From: Brevibacterium sp. p3-SID960
GTDB lineage: Bacteria > Actinomycetota > Actinomycetes > Actinomycetales > Brevibacteriaceae
Direction of reading: 5' to 3'
Length of the DNA: 64,000 nucleotides
NCBI RefSeq assembly: GCF_025144725.1
Contig: NZ_JALXKS010000010.1
Location: 1-64,000, forward strand
In this document: in pieces, positions 24,757-34,010 of the stretch
Numbering within the stretch: position 1 is the stretch's first letter
How the letters are laid out: each line of letters starts with the position of its first letter
The notes under the pieces: model-generated
Told to the model about the DNA's origin: nothing
What the model saw: the letters and a program-made list of their open reading frames with translations, nothing else
The model's database searches: none
Translations under genes and position numbers: made by a program

Positions 24757-25961
24757 CTGAGACCGAGCAGAGCACTGCCCCGGCTGACCGCACCACCCTG
24801 CGCATCTGCATCCCCACCGAGACCTACGCCCCCGAGGTCAACGGTGCCGCGACCTTCGCGCAGACCCTGGCCACCGGGCTGGTCGCCCGCGGCCACGAGG
24901 TGCACGTCATCTGCCCCTCGGCCACCGGCACACCGTCGACGGCGCGGGAGGACGGCGTGCTCGTCCACCGCATCCGCTCCCACCGCTGGTACCTGCACCC
25001 GACGTGGACGATCTGCATGCCCTGGGAGACCAAGCCCGAGGTGTCCCGCCTGCTCGACCTCATCCGCCCCGATGTCGTGCATGCGCAGGCGCACTTCGTC
25101 ATCGGCCGCTATGCGCTCAGCGAATCCCGCAAGCGCGGCATCCCGGTGGTGGCGACGAACCACTTCATGCCCGACAACGTCCGGCCCTACCTCAATGCGC
25201 CCGAGAGGCTGCTGCGATACGGCAGCGCTGCCGCCTGGTGGGATCTACGGCGGTGCTTCGAGAAAGCCGACTATCTCACCGTGCCGACCCAGCTGTCTGC
25301 AGATCTGCTGACGGAGAACGGGTTCCGCAGCGCCATCCAAGCGGTGTCCTGCGGCATCGACCTGTCCCACTTCTTCACCGCTGATGACGTCGAGCAGTCG
25401 CACCCGACGGTGCTGTTCGTCGGGCGGCTGTCACTGGAGAAGAACATCGGCGACCTCATCGCAGCCCTCGCGCGCACCGACCCGAGCCTCAACCTGCACG
25501 CTGACATCATCGGCGCCGGATCTGAGACCGAGCCGCTGCGCGCCCTGGCCGCCGAGCTCGGTGTCGCCGACCGGGTGCGGCTGCGCGGCAAGGTCAGCGA
25601 CGAGGAGCTCGTGCGCGCCTACCAGGATGCGACGTTCTTCTGCATGCCCAGCACCGCTGAGCTGCAGAGCATCGCGACTCTGGAGGCGATGGCCTCAGGC
25701 AAACCGGTCGTCCTCGCCGACGCGGTCGCGCTGCCGCATCTGTGCCGTCACGGGGAGAACGGCTATCTGTTCGAACCGCGCAGCGTCGACGCACTGACCG
25801 ATGCCTTCACCCGGCTGCTGACGATGAGCGACGCGGACCGGCAGCAGATGGGACAGGCCTCCCGGGAACTCGTGTCCCGTCACGACGTGCGCCACACTCT
25901 TGACACCTTCGAAGCGATCTACCGGCAGGTGTTGGCCGAGGCTCAGCCGACAGTCGGCTGA
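24753..25961 (+). CDS. GT4-family glycosyltransferase (GT-B fold, PimB/MgtA-like)
   Basis: This 402-residue protein starts at a TTG overlapping the previous stop. The N-terminal acceptor domain is ICIPTETYAPEVNGAATFAQ. The C-terminal donor domain contains LFVGRLSLEKNIGDLIAAL, GAGSETEPLRALAAELGV, and the EX7E-like FFCMPSTAELQSIATLEAMA. The sequence style resembles actinobacterial mannosyltransferases of the PimB/MgtA group, which use GDP-mannose to decorate membrane lipids. The precise acceptor cannot be read. A short hairpin (25944-25960) overlaps the stop and may terminate transcription. Confidence 0.85.
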   Translation: MTETEQSTAPADRTTLRICIPTETYAPEVNGAATFAQTLATGLVARGHEVHVICPSATGTPSTAREDGVLVHRIRSHRWYLHPTWTICMPWETKPEVSRLLDLIRPDVVHAQAHFVIGRYALSESRKRGIPVVATNHFMPDNVRPYLNAPERLLRYGSAAAWWDLRRCFEKADYLTVPTQLSADLLTENGFRSAIQAVSCGIDLSHFFTADDVEQSHPTVLFVGRLSLEKNIGDLIAALARTDPSLNLHADIIGAGSETEPLRALAAELGVADRVRLRGKVSDEELVRAYQDATFFCMPSTAELQSIATLEAMASGKPVVLADAVALPHLCRHGENGYLFEPRSVDALTDAFTRLLTMSDADRQQMGQASRELVSRHDVRHTLDTFEAIYRQVLAEAQPTVG

Positions 25962-26017
25962 ACCCGGTCGGCCGGACGCCTGAACCCAGTCAGCCAGACG
26001 GCTGAACCCAGTCTTCC
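25958..26017 (+). repeat. 22-bp imperfect tandem repeat, 2.7 units
   Basis: CTGAACCC(G/A)GTC followed by GGCCGGACGC or AGCCAGACGG repeats at 25958, 25980 and 26002. It spans the end of the glycosyltransferase gene and the last codons of the convergent gluQ gene. Confidence 0.8.
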
Positions 26018-27027
26018 GGATCGAAGATCGCCGGCTGCCGCCTCAGGGCAGTCAGATCGAACTCCCCGCGCGCCTGCTCCAGGCCATCCCACGGGCCGAA
26101 GCCGAGCGAGCTGCCGAGCCAGGCGAAGAAGTCGAAACCGGTGCCGGCCAGATCACCGAGTGTCACGGCACCGTCGCGCTTGGCCAGGCGCTGCCCGCTG
26201 GGCCCGAGTACGAGCGGCACATGCACCCATTCGATCTCCGCACCCCCGGATCCTGTGCCGATGAGCTCCTGACAGACTCGGTCCAGCAGCCAGGCGAAGA
26301 ACACCTGCCGCGGCGTCGAGGACGCCAGGTCATCGGCCCGCACCACCTGGTCGATGCCCATCGCCAGATCATCGACGACGACCGCCAGGTGGTAGGAATG
26401 GACGCCGTCACCGCGGCGCAGCACGAAGTCATCGATGAACCCGCGGACGTCACCGAGCAGCACATCGGCGACCACCACCTCGGGACCGGAGGCCCGCACC
26501 GGCACCTCCAGCAGCTGCGCAGCGGCCTGCGCATCCAACCGCAGCGCCGGCTGCCGGCCGTTCCCCGCCAGCCGGGTGCGCTCAGCCTCACGAACCGACG
26601 CTGTCAGATCCCGGCAGGTGCCCGGATAGGCACCTGGGGGAGTGTGCGGAGCAGAGGGCGCGGACTGGATGTCTCTGCGCGAGCAGTAGCACTCATAGAC
26701 GAACCCGGCCGCAGCGAGCGCGTCGATGACGTCCCCGTAGAGCTCCGTGCGCTCTGACTGGACGACGAGCGGTCCATCGGGGGTGATGCCGAGTGCGGCG
26801 AAGTCGGCCAGCTGCTGTTCGGCAGCCCCGGCCTGGACCCGGTCGAGGTCTTCGATCCGCCAGCGGAAGTCCCGGCCCGTGGAGTGCGCGCACAGCCAGG
26901 CGAGCACCCCGGTGCGCAGATTTCCGATGTGCAACCGGCCGCTTGGGCTCGGGGCGTAGCGGCCGGCAGCCCGCGCGGCGACTGGTGCCCTCTCGGCAGG
27001 CGATGGAGATGGCGGGAAGCTGTCCAT
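25990..27027 (-). CDS. gluQ: Glutamyl-Q tRNA(Asp) synthetase
   Basis: This 345-residue enzyme attaches glutamate to queuosine in the anticodon of tRNA-Asp. It is a truncated GluRS: catalytic Rossmann domain with RYAPSPSGRLHIGN (HIGH motif at 33-36), zinc site CYCSRRDI...YPGTC, a KMSKS-like LAKRDGA, and no anticodon-binding domain. The start MDSFPPS was chosen because an upstream ATG at 27138 would overlap the MFS gene region. It is divergent from the DHA2 exporter and converges on the glycosyltransferase. Confidence 0.93.
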   Translation of the reverse strand: MDSFPPSPSPAERAPVAARAAGRYAPSPSGRLHIGNLRTGVLAWLCAHSTGRDFRWRIEDLDRVQAGAAEQQLADFAALGITPDGPLVVQSERTELYGDVIDALAAAGFVYECYCSRRDIQSAPSAPHTPPGAYPGTCRDLTASVREAERTRLAGNGRQPALRLDAQAAAQLLEVPVRASGPEVVVADVLLGDVRGFIDDFVLRRGDGVHSYHLAVVVDDLAMGIDQVVRADDLASSTPRQVFFAWLLDRVCQELIGTGSGGAEIEWVHVPLVLGPSGQRLAKRDGAVTLGDLAGTGFDFFAWLGSSLGFGPWDGLEQARGEFDLTALRRQPAIFDPEDWVQPSG

Positions 27028-27120
27028 GCGCCCATCGTAACGAGACCAGCTCCACCGGCCGTGCGCAGCACCGACCGCGCAGTGTTGCCAGGCCACCGGC
27101 CGCGGTGTAGGAATGGAGAA

Positions 27121-28599
27121 ATGGCAGACAAACGGCACGCGGAGGAACAGACTGGGTCAGTGCAGACCCCCGAGATGAGCGACGATCAGCGCCGCATCCT
27201 CCTCATCGCCCTTGTCCCGCTGTTCATGTCGCTGCTGTCGGTGTCGATCGTCAATGTCGTGCTGCCGGCCATCGGCAGCTCCCTCGACGCGTCGAACACC
27301 GCACTGCAATGGGTGCTCACCGGCTACACCCTGACCTTCGGCGTCGTCCTTGTGCCCGCCGGACGCGCGGGTGACCTTTTCGGTCGCGGCAGGCTCTTCA
27401 TCGCCGGCCTCATCGTCTTCGGCACAGCCTCGCTGCTGGCCGGCTTCGCCCCGAACCCGCTCGTGCTCAACCTCGCCCGCCTGCTCATGGGTGTGGGTTC
27501 CGGCCTGCTGAACCCGCAGGTCGTCGGGCTCATCCAGCAGTACTTCTCCGGTGCTGCCCGGGGCAGGGCCTTCGGGCTGATGGGTTCGGCGATCGGCGTG
27601 TCCGTCGCCGTCGGGCCGGCACTCGGCGGGGTGCTCGTGCGGTTCTTCGGCGAGGACCTCGGCTGGCGGATGTCGTTCCTCATCAATGTGCCCTTCGTCA
27701 TCCTCGCCGTGACGCTGGCGATGATCTTCTTCCCCCGCTCAGCATGGGAGCCCCCGGAGACCGCCACGGCGCCGGGTGCCAGGCCCGACCTCGACCTCGT
27801 CGGTGTGACGCTGCTGGGCCTGGGAACCCTCGGGGTGCTCGTGCCGCTGCTCGTCGGCGCAGCAGCCCTGCCCTACCTCTTCCTCGGGGTGCTCGGAATC
27901 GCGCTCATCATCGCCTGGGTCATCTGGGAGAACCGCTACAAGCGCCGCGGCCGCAGCCCGATGGTCGACATGGACCTGTTCCGCACCCGCACCTTCGCCA
28001 ACGGCGCACTGCTCATCTCCCTGTACTTCTTCGGCACCACCAGCGTGTGGGTCGTCATCGCCGTCTACGCCCAGAACGGGCTGGGCTTCACCGCCCTGCA
28101 GGCCGGGCTCATCGGCCTGCCTGCTGCGATCTGCTCGGCGATCTCCTCGGCGATCGCCGGCCAGTACGTCATCCGCCTCGGCCGCCCTCTCGTCCTCGTC
28201 GGCATGGCACTGGCGATCTTCGGGCTGCTGGCCGGCGTCGGCGCCGTCATCATGCACGACACCGCTGGCTGGCCGTTCGCCCTCGTCGTCATCGCTGTGT
28301 CGTTCATCGGCATCGCTCAGGGCCTGGTCATCAGTCCCAACCAGACGCTGGCCCTCGTAGAGGTGCCGATCGCCTACGCCGGCGCCGCCGGCGGGGTATT
28401 GCAGACCGGGCAGCGGATGGGCACCGCCATGGGCCTGGCGGTGGTCACCTCGGTGTTCTTCGCCGTGCAGGCCGGTTGGGGCTGGACAGCCGCCTTCAGC
28501 GCAGCTTTCTCCGTCATCGCAGTCGTCGTCACCGCCTCGGCGGTGGTCGGCATCGTCGACTGGCGGCAGGGCCGGCAGGCGGCATCTGCGCGCAGCTGA
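27121..28599 (+). CDS. MFS drug exporter, DHA2 (14-TM, EmrB/QacA) family
   Basis: This 492-residue membrane protein has 14 helices. DHA2 landmarks are present: WVLTGYTLTFGVVLVPAGRA (motif D1/A region with GRAGDLFGRGR) and GLMGSAIGVSVAVGPALGG (motif C, antiporter signature). The N-terminal ~20 residues are hydrophilic. It probably exports drugs or metabolites by proton antiport. It starts 94 bp from the divergent gluQ, and no regulator gene adjoins. Confidence 0.92.
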   Translation: MADKRHAEEQTGSVQTPEMSDDQRRILLIALVPLFMSLLSVSIVNVVLPAIGSSLDASNTALQWVLTGYTLTFGVVLVPAGRAGDLFGRGRLFIAGLIVFGTASLLAGFAPNPLVLNLARLLMGVGSGLLNPQVVGLIQQYFSGAARGRAFGLMGSAIGVSVAVGPALGGVLVRFFGEDLGWRMSFLINVPFVILAVTLAMIFFPRSAWEPPETATAPGARPDLDLVGVTLLGLGTLGVLVPLLVGAAALPYLFLGVLGIALIIAWVIWENRYKRRGRSPMVDMDLFRTRTFANGALLISLYFFGTTSVWVVIAVYAQNGLGFTALQAGLIGLPAAICSAISSAIAGQYVIRLGRPLVLVGMALAIFGLLAGVGAVIMHDTAGWPFALVVIAVSFIGIAQGLVISPNQTLALVEVPIAYAGAAGGVLQTGQRMGTAMGLAVVTSVFFAVQAGWGWTAAFSAAFSVIAVVVTASAVVGIVDWRQGRQAASARS

Positions 28600-28751
28600 G
28601 GCGCATGGTGCACGGCGAACTGCCCGGCGGGCCGCCACCGGACGTTCATCTGCCGGTGAGTGTCATGTCGCCGGGATCTCGCTAGGCTGGATGCAAGCCG
28701 GCGTCTTCGGTCGCTGTGCGCCGCACACCTTCGTCCAGCGAGCAGGAGACT

Positions 28752-31700
28752 ATGAACACGATCGTCACAACCCCATGGTCAGCCGTCATCTTCGACATGG
28801 ACGGCGTCGTCACCGACACGGCGTCTCTGCATGCAATCGCCTGGAAGCGGCTGTTCGACGACGTGCTCGCCAGTCCCGAGGTCACCAGCGGCGACCTGCC
28901 GCTGGGCCACCACATCGACACCACGCCCTTCGACGGGGTCGAGGACTACCGCCGCTACGTCGACGGCCGCCCGCGTGAAGACGGCGTGCGCACCTTCCTC
29001 AACGCCCGCAACATCTTCCTGCCCGAGGGCGATGACGGCGATCCGTCCTCGGCGCACACCATCCACGGCCTGGCCCGGCGCAAGAACGACTACTTCTCCG
29101 TGCTGCTCGAACGCGAGGGCATCGAAGTGTTCTCCGGCACCGTCAAGCTCATCGAGCGGCTGCGCCGGGGCGGCACCCCGATCGGGCTGGTGACCGCCAG
29201 CCGCAACGCCCCGCAGCTTTTGGAGACCGCCGGCATCGCCGACCTCTTCGACGTCGTCATCGACGGTCAGGTCGCCCGCGACCGCGGCCTGCCTGGCAAG
29301 CCCGCCCCTGACACCTTCATCGCTGCCGCCGAACTGCTCGGCTTCCCACCGCGGGACTGCGCGGTGCTCGAAGACGCCGTCTCCGGTGTCCAGGCCGCCC
29401 GCACTGGTGAGTTCGGCCTCGTCGTCGGCATCGCCCGCGACCGCAACCGCGCCGATCTGGAGGCAGCCGGGGCCGATGTGGTCGTCACCGACGCCAATGA
29501 GCTCGACCTGGGCATCGTGCCCCAGGATCCCTGGGAGCTGAGCTTCGCCGGCTTCGAGCCTGAGCATGAGGGCCGCCGGGAGGCGCTGACGACGCTGGCG
29601 AACGGGTACATGTCGCTGCGCGGAGCCGCTCCCGAGGCGCCGGCTGGGCACTCCCATTACCCCGGTTCGTACATGGCTGGGATCTTCAACCGGCTGTGGA
29701 GCCATGTCAACGGCCGGGACCTGGAGCACGAGTCGCTGGTCAATCTGCCGAACTGGAACGTCTGCGACATCCGGTTCGCCGACGGGGACTGGTTCTCAGC
29801 CGGCGGGTTGGCGATCGTCAGCGGTCAGCGCACCCTGTCGTTCGCCAACGGTGTGCTCACCCGCGAATTGGCGCTGACCGACGCGCAGGAGCGCGAGCTC
29901 ATCATCCGCCAGCAGCGGCTCGTCTCGATGGACCGCAAGCATCTCGCAGCGACGCTCACGCAGATCACGCCGGTCAACACCGCCGATCCGATCGTCGTGC
30001 GCACCGGTATCGACATGAACGTCATCAACGACAACGTCCGGGAGTACGATGCGCTGTCGAAGAAGCATCTGATGACGACCTTCCAGCAGTTCGCCGCCGA
30101 CGGCACGCTGCTGGCCGAAGTCGAGACGAGCCAGAGCAAGCTGCGCATCGCCATCGCCCAGCGCACGCAGATCCATATCGGAGAGCACGCCGTCCGGCAG
30201 ACCGATGAGGAGGCGGGTGTGAAGGTGCATTCGGTTGAGTATCCCGCCGGCATCTTCACCGATGCCACGATCGACATGCGGCAGGGGGCCACCGTCGGCA
30301 TCGACACGACGACCGCTCTGGTCAACTCCCGAGACGATGCGCTCACCTCCGTTCGCGAAGGCGCAGTGGATGAGCTCAACTGGCTGCCGGAGATCGGCTA
30401 CGAGAACCTGCTGCCCGGGCACACCGCTGCTCTGCAGCGGCTCTGGGAGCGCTTCGACGTCGAGGTCGAAGCCGACTCCAACACCCAGCTGCTGCTGCAC
30501 CTGCACACCTTTCACCTGCTGCAGTCACTGTCTCCGCACACGGTTTTCGCCGACACCGGCACCCCGGCCCGCGGCCTGCACGGAGAAGGGTATCGCGGCC
30601 ACATCTTCTGGGATGAGCTCTTCGTGCTGCCGCTGGTGAACCTGCGGCTGCCCGAGATCTCGAAATCGCTGCTGCTCTACCGCTGGCGCCGGCTCAACGC
30701 AGCCCGCCACCTCGCCCGCGAAGCCGGGCTCGAAGGAGCGCTGTTTCCGTGGCAGTCGGGTTCGGACGGCCGTGAGGAGACCCCGGTCGAGCTGTTCAAC
30801 CGGCGGGCTGGACGCTGGATGCCGGACCACTCCTGGCGGCAGAAGCATGTCGGCCTAGCGATCGCCTACAACGCATGGCAGCATTACCGCGCCACGGAGG
30901 ACGTCGGCTGGCTGGCCGAGCAGGGCGGCGAGCTCGTCATCGAGATCACCCGGCTGTTCGCCTCATTGGCCACGTATGACGCCGAGACCGACCGCTTCCA
31001 CATCAACGACGTCATGGGCCCTGATGAGTTCCACGACGGCTATCCCGGCACGCCCGGCTCAGGGCTGCGCGACAATGCCTACACCAATATCATGACCGCC
31101 TGGGTGTGTCGCCACGCGGTCGAGATCTTCCGGCTGCTGCCCTCCTATGCCGCCGAGGACCTCATCTTCCGGCTCAACATCCAGCCGGCCGAGATCACTC
31201 TGTGGGGCCGGCTCGCCGCCCGCCTGGCGGTGCCGTTCAACGCCGACGGCATCATCAGCCAGTTCGACGGCTACGACGACCTGGAAGAGCTCGACTGGGC
31301 CGCCTACCGCAAGAAGTACGGCAACATCGGGCGGATGGATCTCATCATGGAGGCCGAGGGAGACTCGACGAACAACTACAAGCTGTCAAAGCAGGCCGAT
31401 GTCACGATGCTCATCTACCTGCTCGGCGTCAACGGCCTCATCCGCGAACTCGGCCGGATGGGCTACCGGTACACGATGAGCCAGGTCGAGCAGACCGTCG
31501 ACTACTACACTGCCCGGTCGACGAACGGCTCCAGCCTGTCCAATGTCGTCAACGCCGCCGTGCTGGCCGCGATCGGCCGGCCCGAAGCCTGGGACGTGTG
31601 GCAGGAATCGCTGGTCATCGACCTGCACGACACCCAATGGGGCACCACCCAGGAGGGCATCCACCTCGGCGCGATGGCCGGCACCGTCGATGTCGTCGTG

Positions 31701-32009
31701 CGCGCCTTCGTCGGCGTGCTCATCCGCTACGACCGCATCGAGTTCCGCCCCCGCCTGCCGGAGAAGCTCACCGGCGTGCGCTTCAGGGTGCTGTTCCAGG
31801 GCCAGGTCATCGACGTGCGCTGCTCGGCGCGCGAACTCGTCCTCACCAGCCGCTCGCACGAAACCTCGAAGGTCAAAGTCCGTGTGTGGGACGACGAGCG
31901 CCTCCTCGACGGGGGAGAGACGCTGCACTTCAGCCTGCCCGAACACCACCACGAGGCCGTCGCCATGACCGGTGCGATCGAGATCGTCGGCGAGGATCCG
32001 AAGAGCTGA
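28752..32009 (+). CDS. HAD beta-phosphoglucomutase-like / GH65 glycoside phosphorylase fusion
   Basis: This 1085-residue fusion starts at ATG 28752 with CAGGAG upstream. Residues ~8-245 are a HAD-superfamily beta-phosphoglucomutase-type domain: VIFDMDGVVTDTA with nucleophile Asp15 and acid Asp17, GLVTASRNAP and GKPAPDTFIAAAELLG. Residues ~260-1080 are glycoside hydrolase family 65: N-terminal beta domain, HIFWDELFVLPL, and the catalytic acid Glu759 in NDVMGPDEFHDG. GH65 members phosphorolyse trehalose, maltose or kojibiose to beta-glucose 1-phosphate, which the HAD domain could isomerise to glucose 6-phosphate, so both steps lie in one polypeptide. A trehalose-type disaccharide substrate is likely but not shown. 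Confidence 0.92.
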   Translation: MNTIVTTPWSAVIFDMDGVVTDTASLHAIAWKRLFDDVLASPEVTSGDLPLGHHIDTTPFDGVEDYRRYVDGRPREDGVRTFLNARNIFLPEGDDGDPSSAHTIHGLARRKNDYFSVLLEREGIEVFSGTVKLIERLRRGGTPIGLVTASRNAPQLLETAGIADLFDVVIDGQVARDRGLPGKPAPDTFIAAAELLGFPPRDCAVLEDAVSGVQAARTGEFGLVVGIARDRNRADLEAAGADVVVTDANELDLGIVPQDPWELSFAGFEPEHEGRREALTTLANGYMSLRGAAPEAPAGHSHYPGSYMAGIFNRLWSHVNGRDLEHESLVNLPNWNVCDIRFADGDWFSAGGLAIVSGQRTLSFANGVLTRELALTDAQERELIIRQQRLVSMDRKHLAATLTQITPVNTADPIVVRTGIDMNVINDNVREYDALSKKHLMTTFQQFAADGTLLAEVETSQSKLRIAIAQRTQIHIGEHAVRQTDEEAGVKVHSVEYPAGIFTDATIDMRQGATVGIDTTTALVNSRDDALTSVREGAVDELNWLPEIGYENLLPGHTAALQRLWERFDVEVEADSNTQLLLHLHTFHLLQSLSPHTVFADTGTPARGLHGEGYRGHIFWDELFVLPLVNLRLPEISKSLLLYRWRRLNAARHLAREAGLEGALFPWQSGSDGREETPVELFNRRAGRWMPDHSWRQKHVGLAIAYNAWQHYRATEDVGWLAEQGGELVIEITRLFASLATYDAETDRFHINDVMGPDEFHDGYPGTPGSGLRDNAYTNIMTAWVCRHAVEIFRLLPSYAAEDLIFRLNIQPAEITLWGRLAARLAVPFNADGIISQFDGYDDLEELDWAAYRKKYGNIGRMDLIMEAEGDSTNNYKLSKQADVTMLIYLLGVNGLIRELGRMGYRYTMSQVEQTVDYYTARSTNGSSLSNVVNAAVLAAIGRPEAWDVWQESLVIDLHDTQWGTTQEGIHLGAMAGTVDVVVRAFVGVLIRYDRIEFRPRLPEKLTGVRFRVLFQGQVIDVRCSARELVLTSRSHETSKVKVRVWDDERLLDGGETLHFSLPEHHHEAVAMTGAIEIVGEDPKS

Positions 32010-32113
32010 GCGTTCCGCTCCCGAGGCGGTGGGCGCCTTTCTGCAGGGGTGCAGATATCGATTTCCGGCTGTCGTGTATCAGTCTTGTCATAAATGACTT
32101 TCTGCCGTGATCG

Positions 32114-33445
32114 GTGTCCGCCGCGTGTGAGAAACTGAAAGCGCTCTACAGGACTCAGCTGCCAACGGAAGGACATCTCGTGCTGTCGACACCCGCCGAT
32201 GTATCGGCGTCGGGCGAGATCGAAGGACTGATCCGGCATGGCCTCGTCAACAGCTACTTCGCACCGGTCGCAGAGGCGTCGAGTTTTGAGACCGTCGGCT
32301 ACACAGTGCTTCCAGCCCGGGCGGATGGGGACGCTGGGAACGACCGCGACCGCATCGATGAGTTCGCAGCCCTGCGTGCTGATGTGCGCACCTGCGGCAT
32401 GATCGGCGACTTCGATTCCTCCCTGCGCTCGATCGCCCTTCGCGATGCCGCCTCTGCCGGGCTGGGCGCCTCCACCCGGCTGTTCCTCGGGGCTGAACCC
32501 GAGTCGCTTGTCACCCTCGAAGACCGCACGGACGAACCAGCGCGCTCGGTCATCCTGCAGCTCGACCCCGACCGGATCGCCGGGGCGCCGGCCACCGTGC
32601 TGCGCTCGGTGCGCCAGGCCCGCCAGCTCGGCTGGGGCATCGGCATGAAGTCGATCGGCCCCGATCTGCGCACGGCCGCCTTCCTGCCGCTGGTCAACCC
32701 CTCGGTCGTAAGCCTGCATCGGGATGTGCTGCATATGGAGGACCGCGGCGAACTCGCCGAGCTCATCCGCCTGCTGCACGCTCACGTCGAACGCACCGAC
32801 GCCGTCGTCATCGCTGAGGGAGTGGCGACTGAGGCGGATATGCGCCGGGTGCGTGCGATCGGCGCCCGCTATGTCACCGGCCCGCTCATCGGTGCGCCGA
32901 CCCGGGCGCCCAGCCCTGTCGACAAGCTCTACGACGACCCGCTCGTCGACCACTTCACCCGCAACCGGCTGGTGCAGGGCACCCCATTCTCCATCTGCCA
33001 GAGCCTCAAGCACGACCCACTCATCATGGACGAGGCGCTCGTGGGCTCCGAACTCGAATCGCTCCAGCGCCGCGCGCTCAATGGTTCGAGCTCGATCGTC
33101 ATCATCGGCATCTACGGCGAGCAGGAAGACGTGTGGGAGGACACCGCCGAGCGGTTCGCATCCATCCAGCAGGTCTGCGGGTTCTCCGCGATGCTCTCCG
33201 GCGGCTTCGATGTCGCACCGGTGCCCGGTGTGCGCAGCGGTCGCATCGACCACTCCGACCCGCTGCGCAACGAATACGGGCTCATCGTCGTCGGACCGGA
33301 CTGGTCGGGCATGGTGACTGCTTCTCGGAAGAACGACCCGGGGCCCGAGGGGCGCGTCGAGTTCGATGTTTATATCACCACCGACCGCTACGCCTGCGTC
33401 GACGCCGCCCGGGCGGTCCTCACCCGAGTCAACTCAGAACGCTGA
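32114..33445 (+). CDS. Degenerate EAL-domain protein with C-terminal DICT sensory domain
   Basis: This 443-residue cytosolic protein starts at GTG. Residues ~30-270 follow the EAL phosphodiesterase fold (SYFAPVAEASSFETVGYTVL in place of YQPI...GYEALLR; ARQLGWGIGMKSIGPDLRT; DAVVIAEGVATEADMRRV; ARYVTGPLIGAPT). The EAL and DD catalytic signatures are missing, so it should not cleave cyclic-di-GMP. Residues ~295-440 form a DICT domain (FSICQSLKHDPLIMDEALVG, SSIVIIGIYGEQEDVWEDTA, YGLIVVGPDWSGMV), a sensor found with cyclic-dinucleotide and light-signalling proteins. It stands alone, with no cyclase nearby, and both flanks contain TGCA-rich hairpins. Confidence 0.8.
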   Translation: MSAACEKLKALYRTQLPTEGHLVLSTPADVSASGEIEGLIRHGLVNSYFAPVAEASSFETVGYTVLPARADGDAGNDRDRIDEFAALRADVRTCGMIGDFDSSLRSIALRDAASAGLGASTRLFLGAEPESLVTLEDRTDEPARSVILQLDPDRIAGAPATVLRSVRQARQLGWGIGMKSIGPDLRTAAFLPLVNPSVVSLHRDVLHMEDRGELAELIRLLHAHVERTDAVVIAEGVATEADMRRVRAIGARYVTGPLIGAPTRAPSPVDKLYDDPLVDHFTRNRLVQGTPFSICQSLKHDPLIMDEALVGSELESLQRRALNGSSSIVIIGIYGEQEDVWEDTAERFASIQQVCGFSAMLSGGFDVAPVPGVRSGRIDHSDPLRNEYGLIVVGPDWSGMVTASRKNDPGPEGRVEFDVYITTDRYACVDAARAVLTRVNSER

Positions 33446-33767
33446 GCGCATCCGGGATCGGATCATGCGGTGCCGACGAGGGACCGAGCCGCTCCTCTTC
33501 CGGCCGGGTGTCCTCCTGGGGTTTTCGGACAGCGGGGTCGTCGCTGGAGCGAAGACGCGGCGGGCCTCGCCTCCGCGACCGGCAAGATGCGCGGGTGACC
33601 CGCCTGCACTGATGTGCAGGCGATGTTGAGAGAGATGGCCTGCATCACTTCTGCACCAACTGCAGAAGAGCCAGCCCGAGTTGTCGCTTTGGGAATCCGT
33701 TCTCTCGCCAGATGCGCCTGCTCCTGCGGTCACGTATGCGTGATCGGAGCTGATGACTGTCCGATTG
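33446..33767 (+). other. 322-base gap with three adjacent hairpins; no gene
   Basis: Perfect inverted repeats lie at 33591-33603 (GCGGGT/ACCCGC), 33601-33622 (CGCCTGCAC/GTGCAGGCG, 4-nt loop) and 33648-33668 (CTTCTGCA/TGCAGAAG, 5-nt loop). The first two overlap and are mutually exclusive. They could terminate the EAL-DICT gene, be operator sites, or belong to a small RNA. No coding frame here looks real. Confidence 0.55.
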
Positions 33768-33841
33768 TGCCCCCAGTCGGACTTGAACCGACGACCAAAG
33801 AATTATGAGTTCTCTGCTCTAACCAGCTGAGCTATGGGGGC
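33768..33841 (-). tRNA. tRNA with CAT anticodon (Ile2 or elongator Met)
   Basis: Cloverleaf with acceptor GCCCCCA/TGGGGGC, D-arm GCTC/GAGC, anticodon stem GAGAA/TTCTT with loop CTCATAA (anticodon CAT), and T-arm GTCGG TTCAAGT CCGAC; CCA is not encoded. The AGAGCAG and TTGGTCG segments resemble bacterial ileX, so lysidine-modified tRNA-Ile(CAU) is favoured, but elongator Met cannot be excluded. It is not initiator tRNA, which has GGG/CCC in the anticodon stem. Confidence 0.9.
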
Positions 33842-34010
33842 CAGCGTCGCCTGCGTGAACACCAGCAGGCCGAGGCCAGCAATAGATTAACAGAGAACGG
33901 ACGCCACCTGGACGAATGTCTTTTGACCAGGGACGGCGATCGTCTATGCTGGTGCCATCCTCCTGTTCGGATCGTAGGGGAAGACGTATCCGAAAGCTCA
34001 GGAGGCAGAA

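Noticed and set aside
32020..32036. 17-bp identity CCCGAGGCGGTGGGCGC with 50957-50973
   Set aside because: CCGAGGCGG-type words are common here, partly because GCC GAG GTG/GCG encodes Ala-Glu-Val/Ala. One copy is coding, the other is not, and no flanking homology extends.
31727..33253. 508-codon minus-strand frame across GH65 and EAL-DICT genes
   Set aside because: It spans two real genes on the opposite strand and has no recognisable domain or ribosome binding site.
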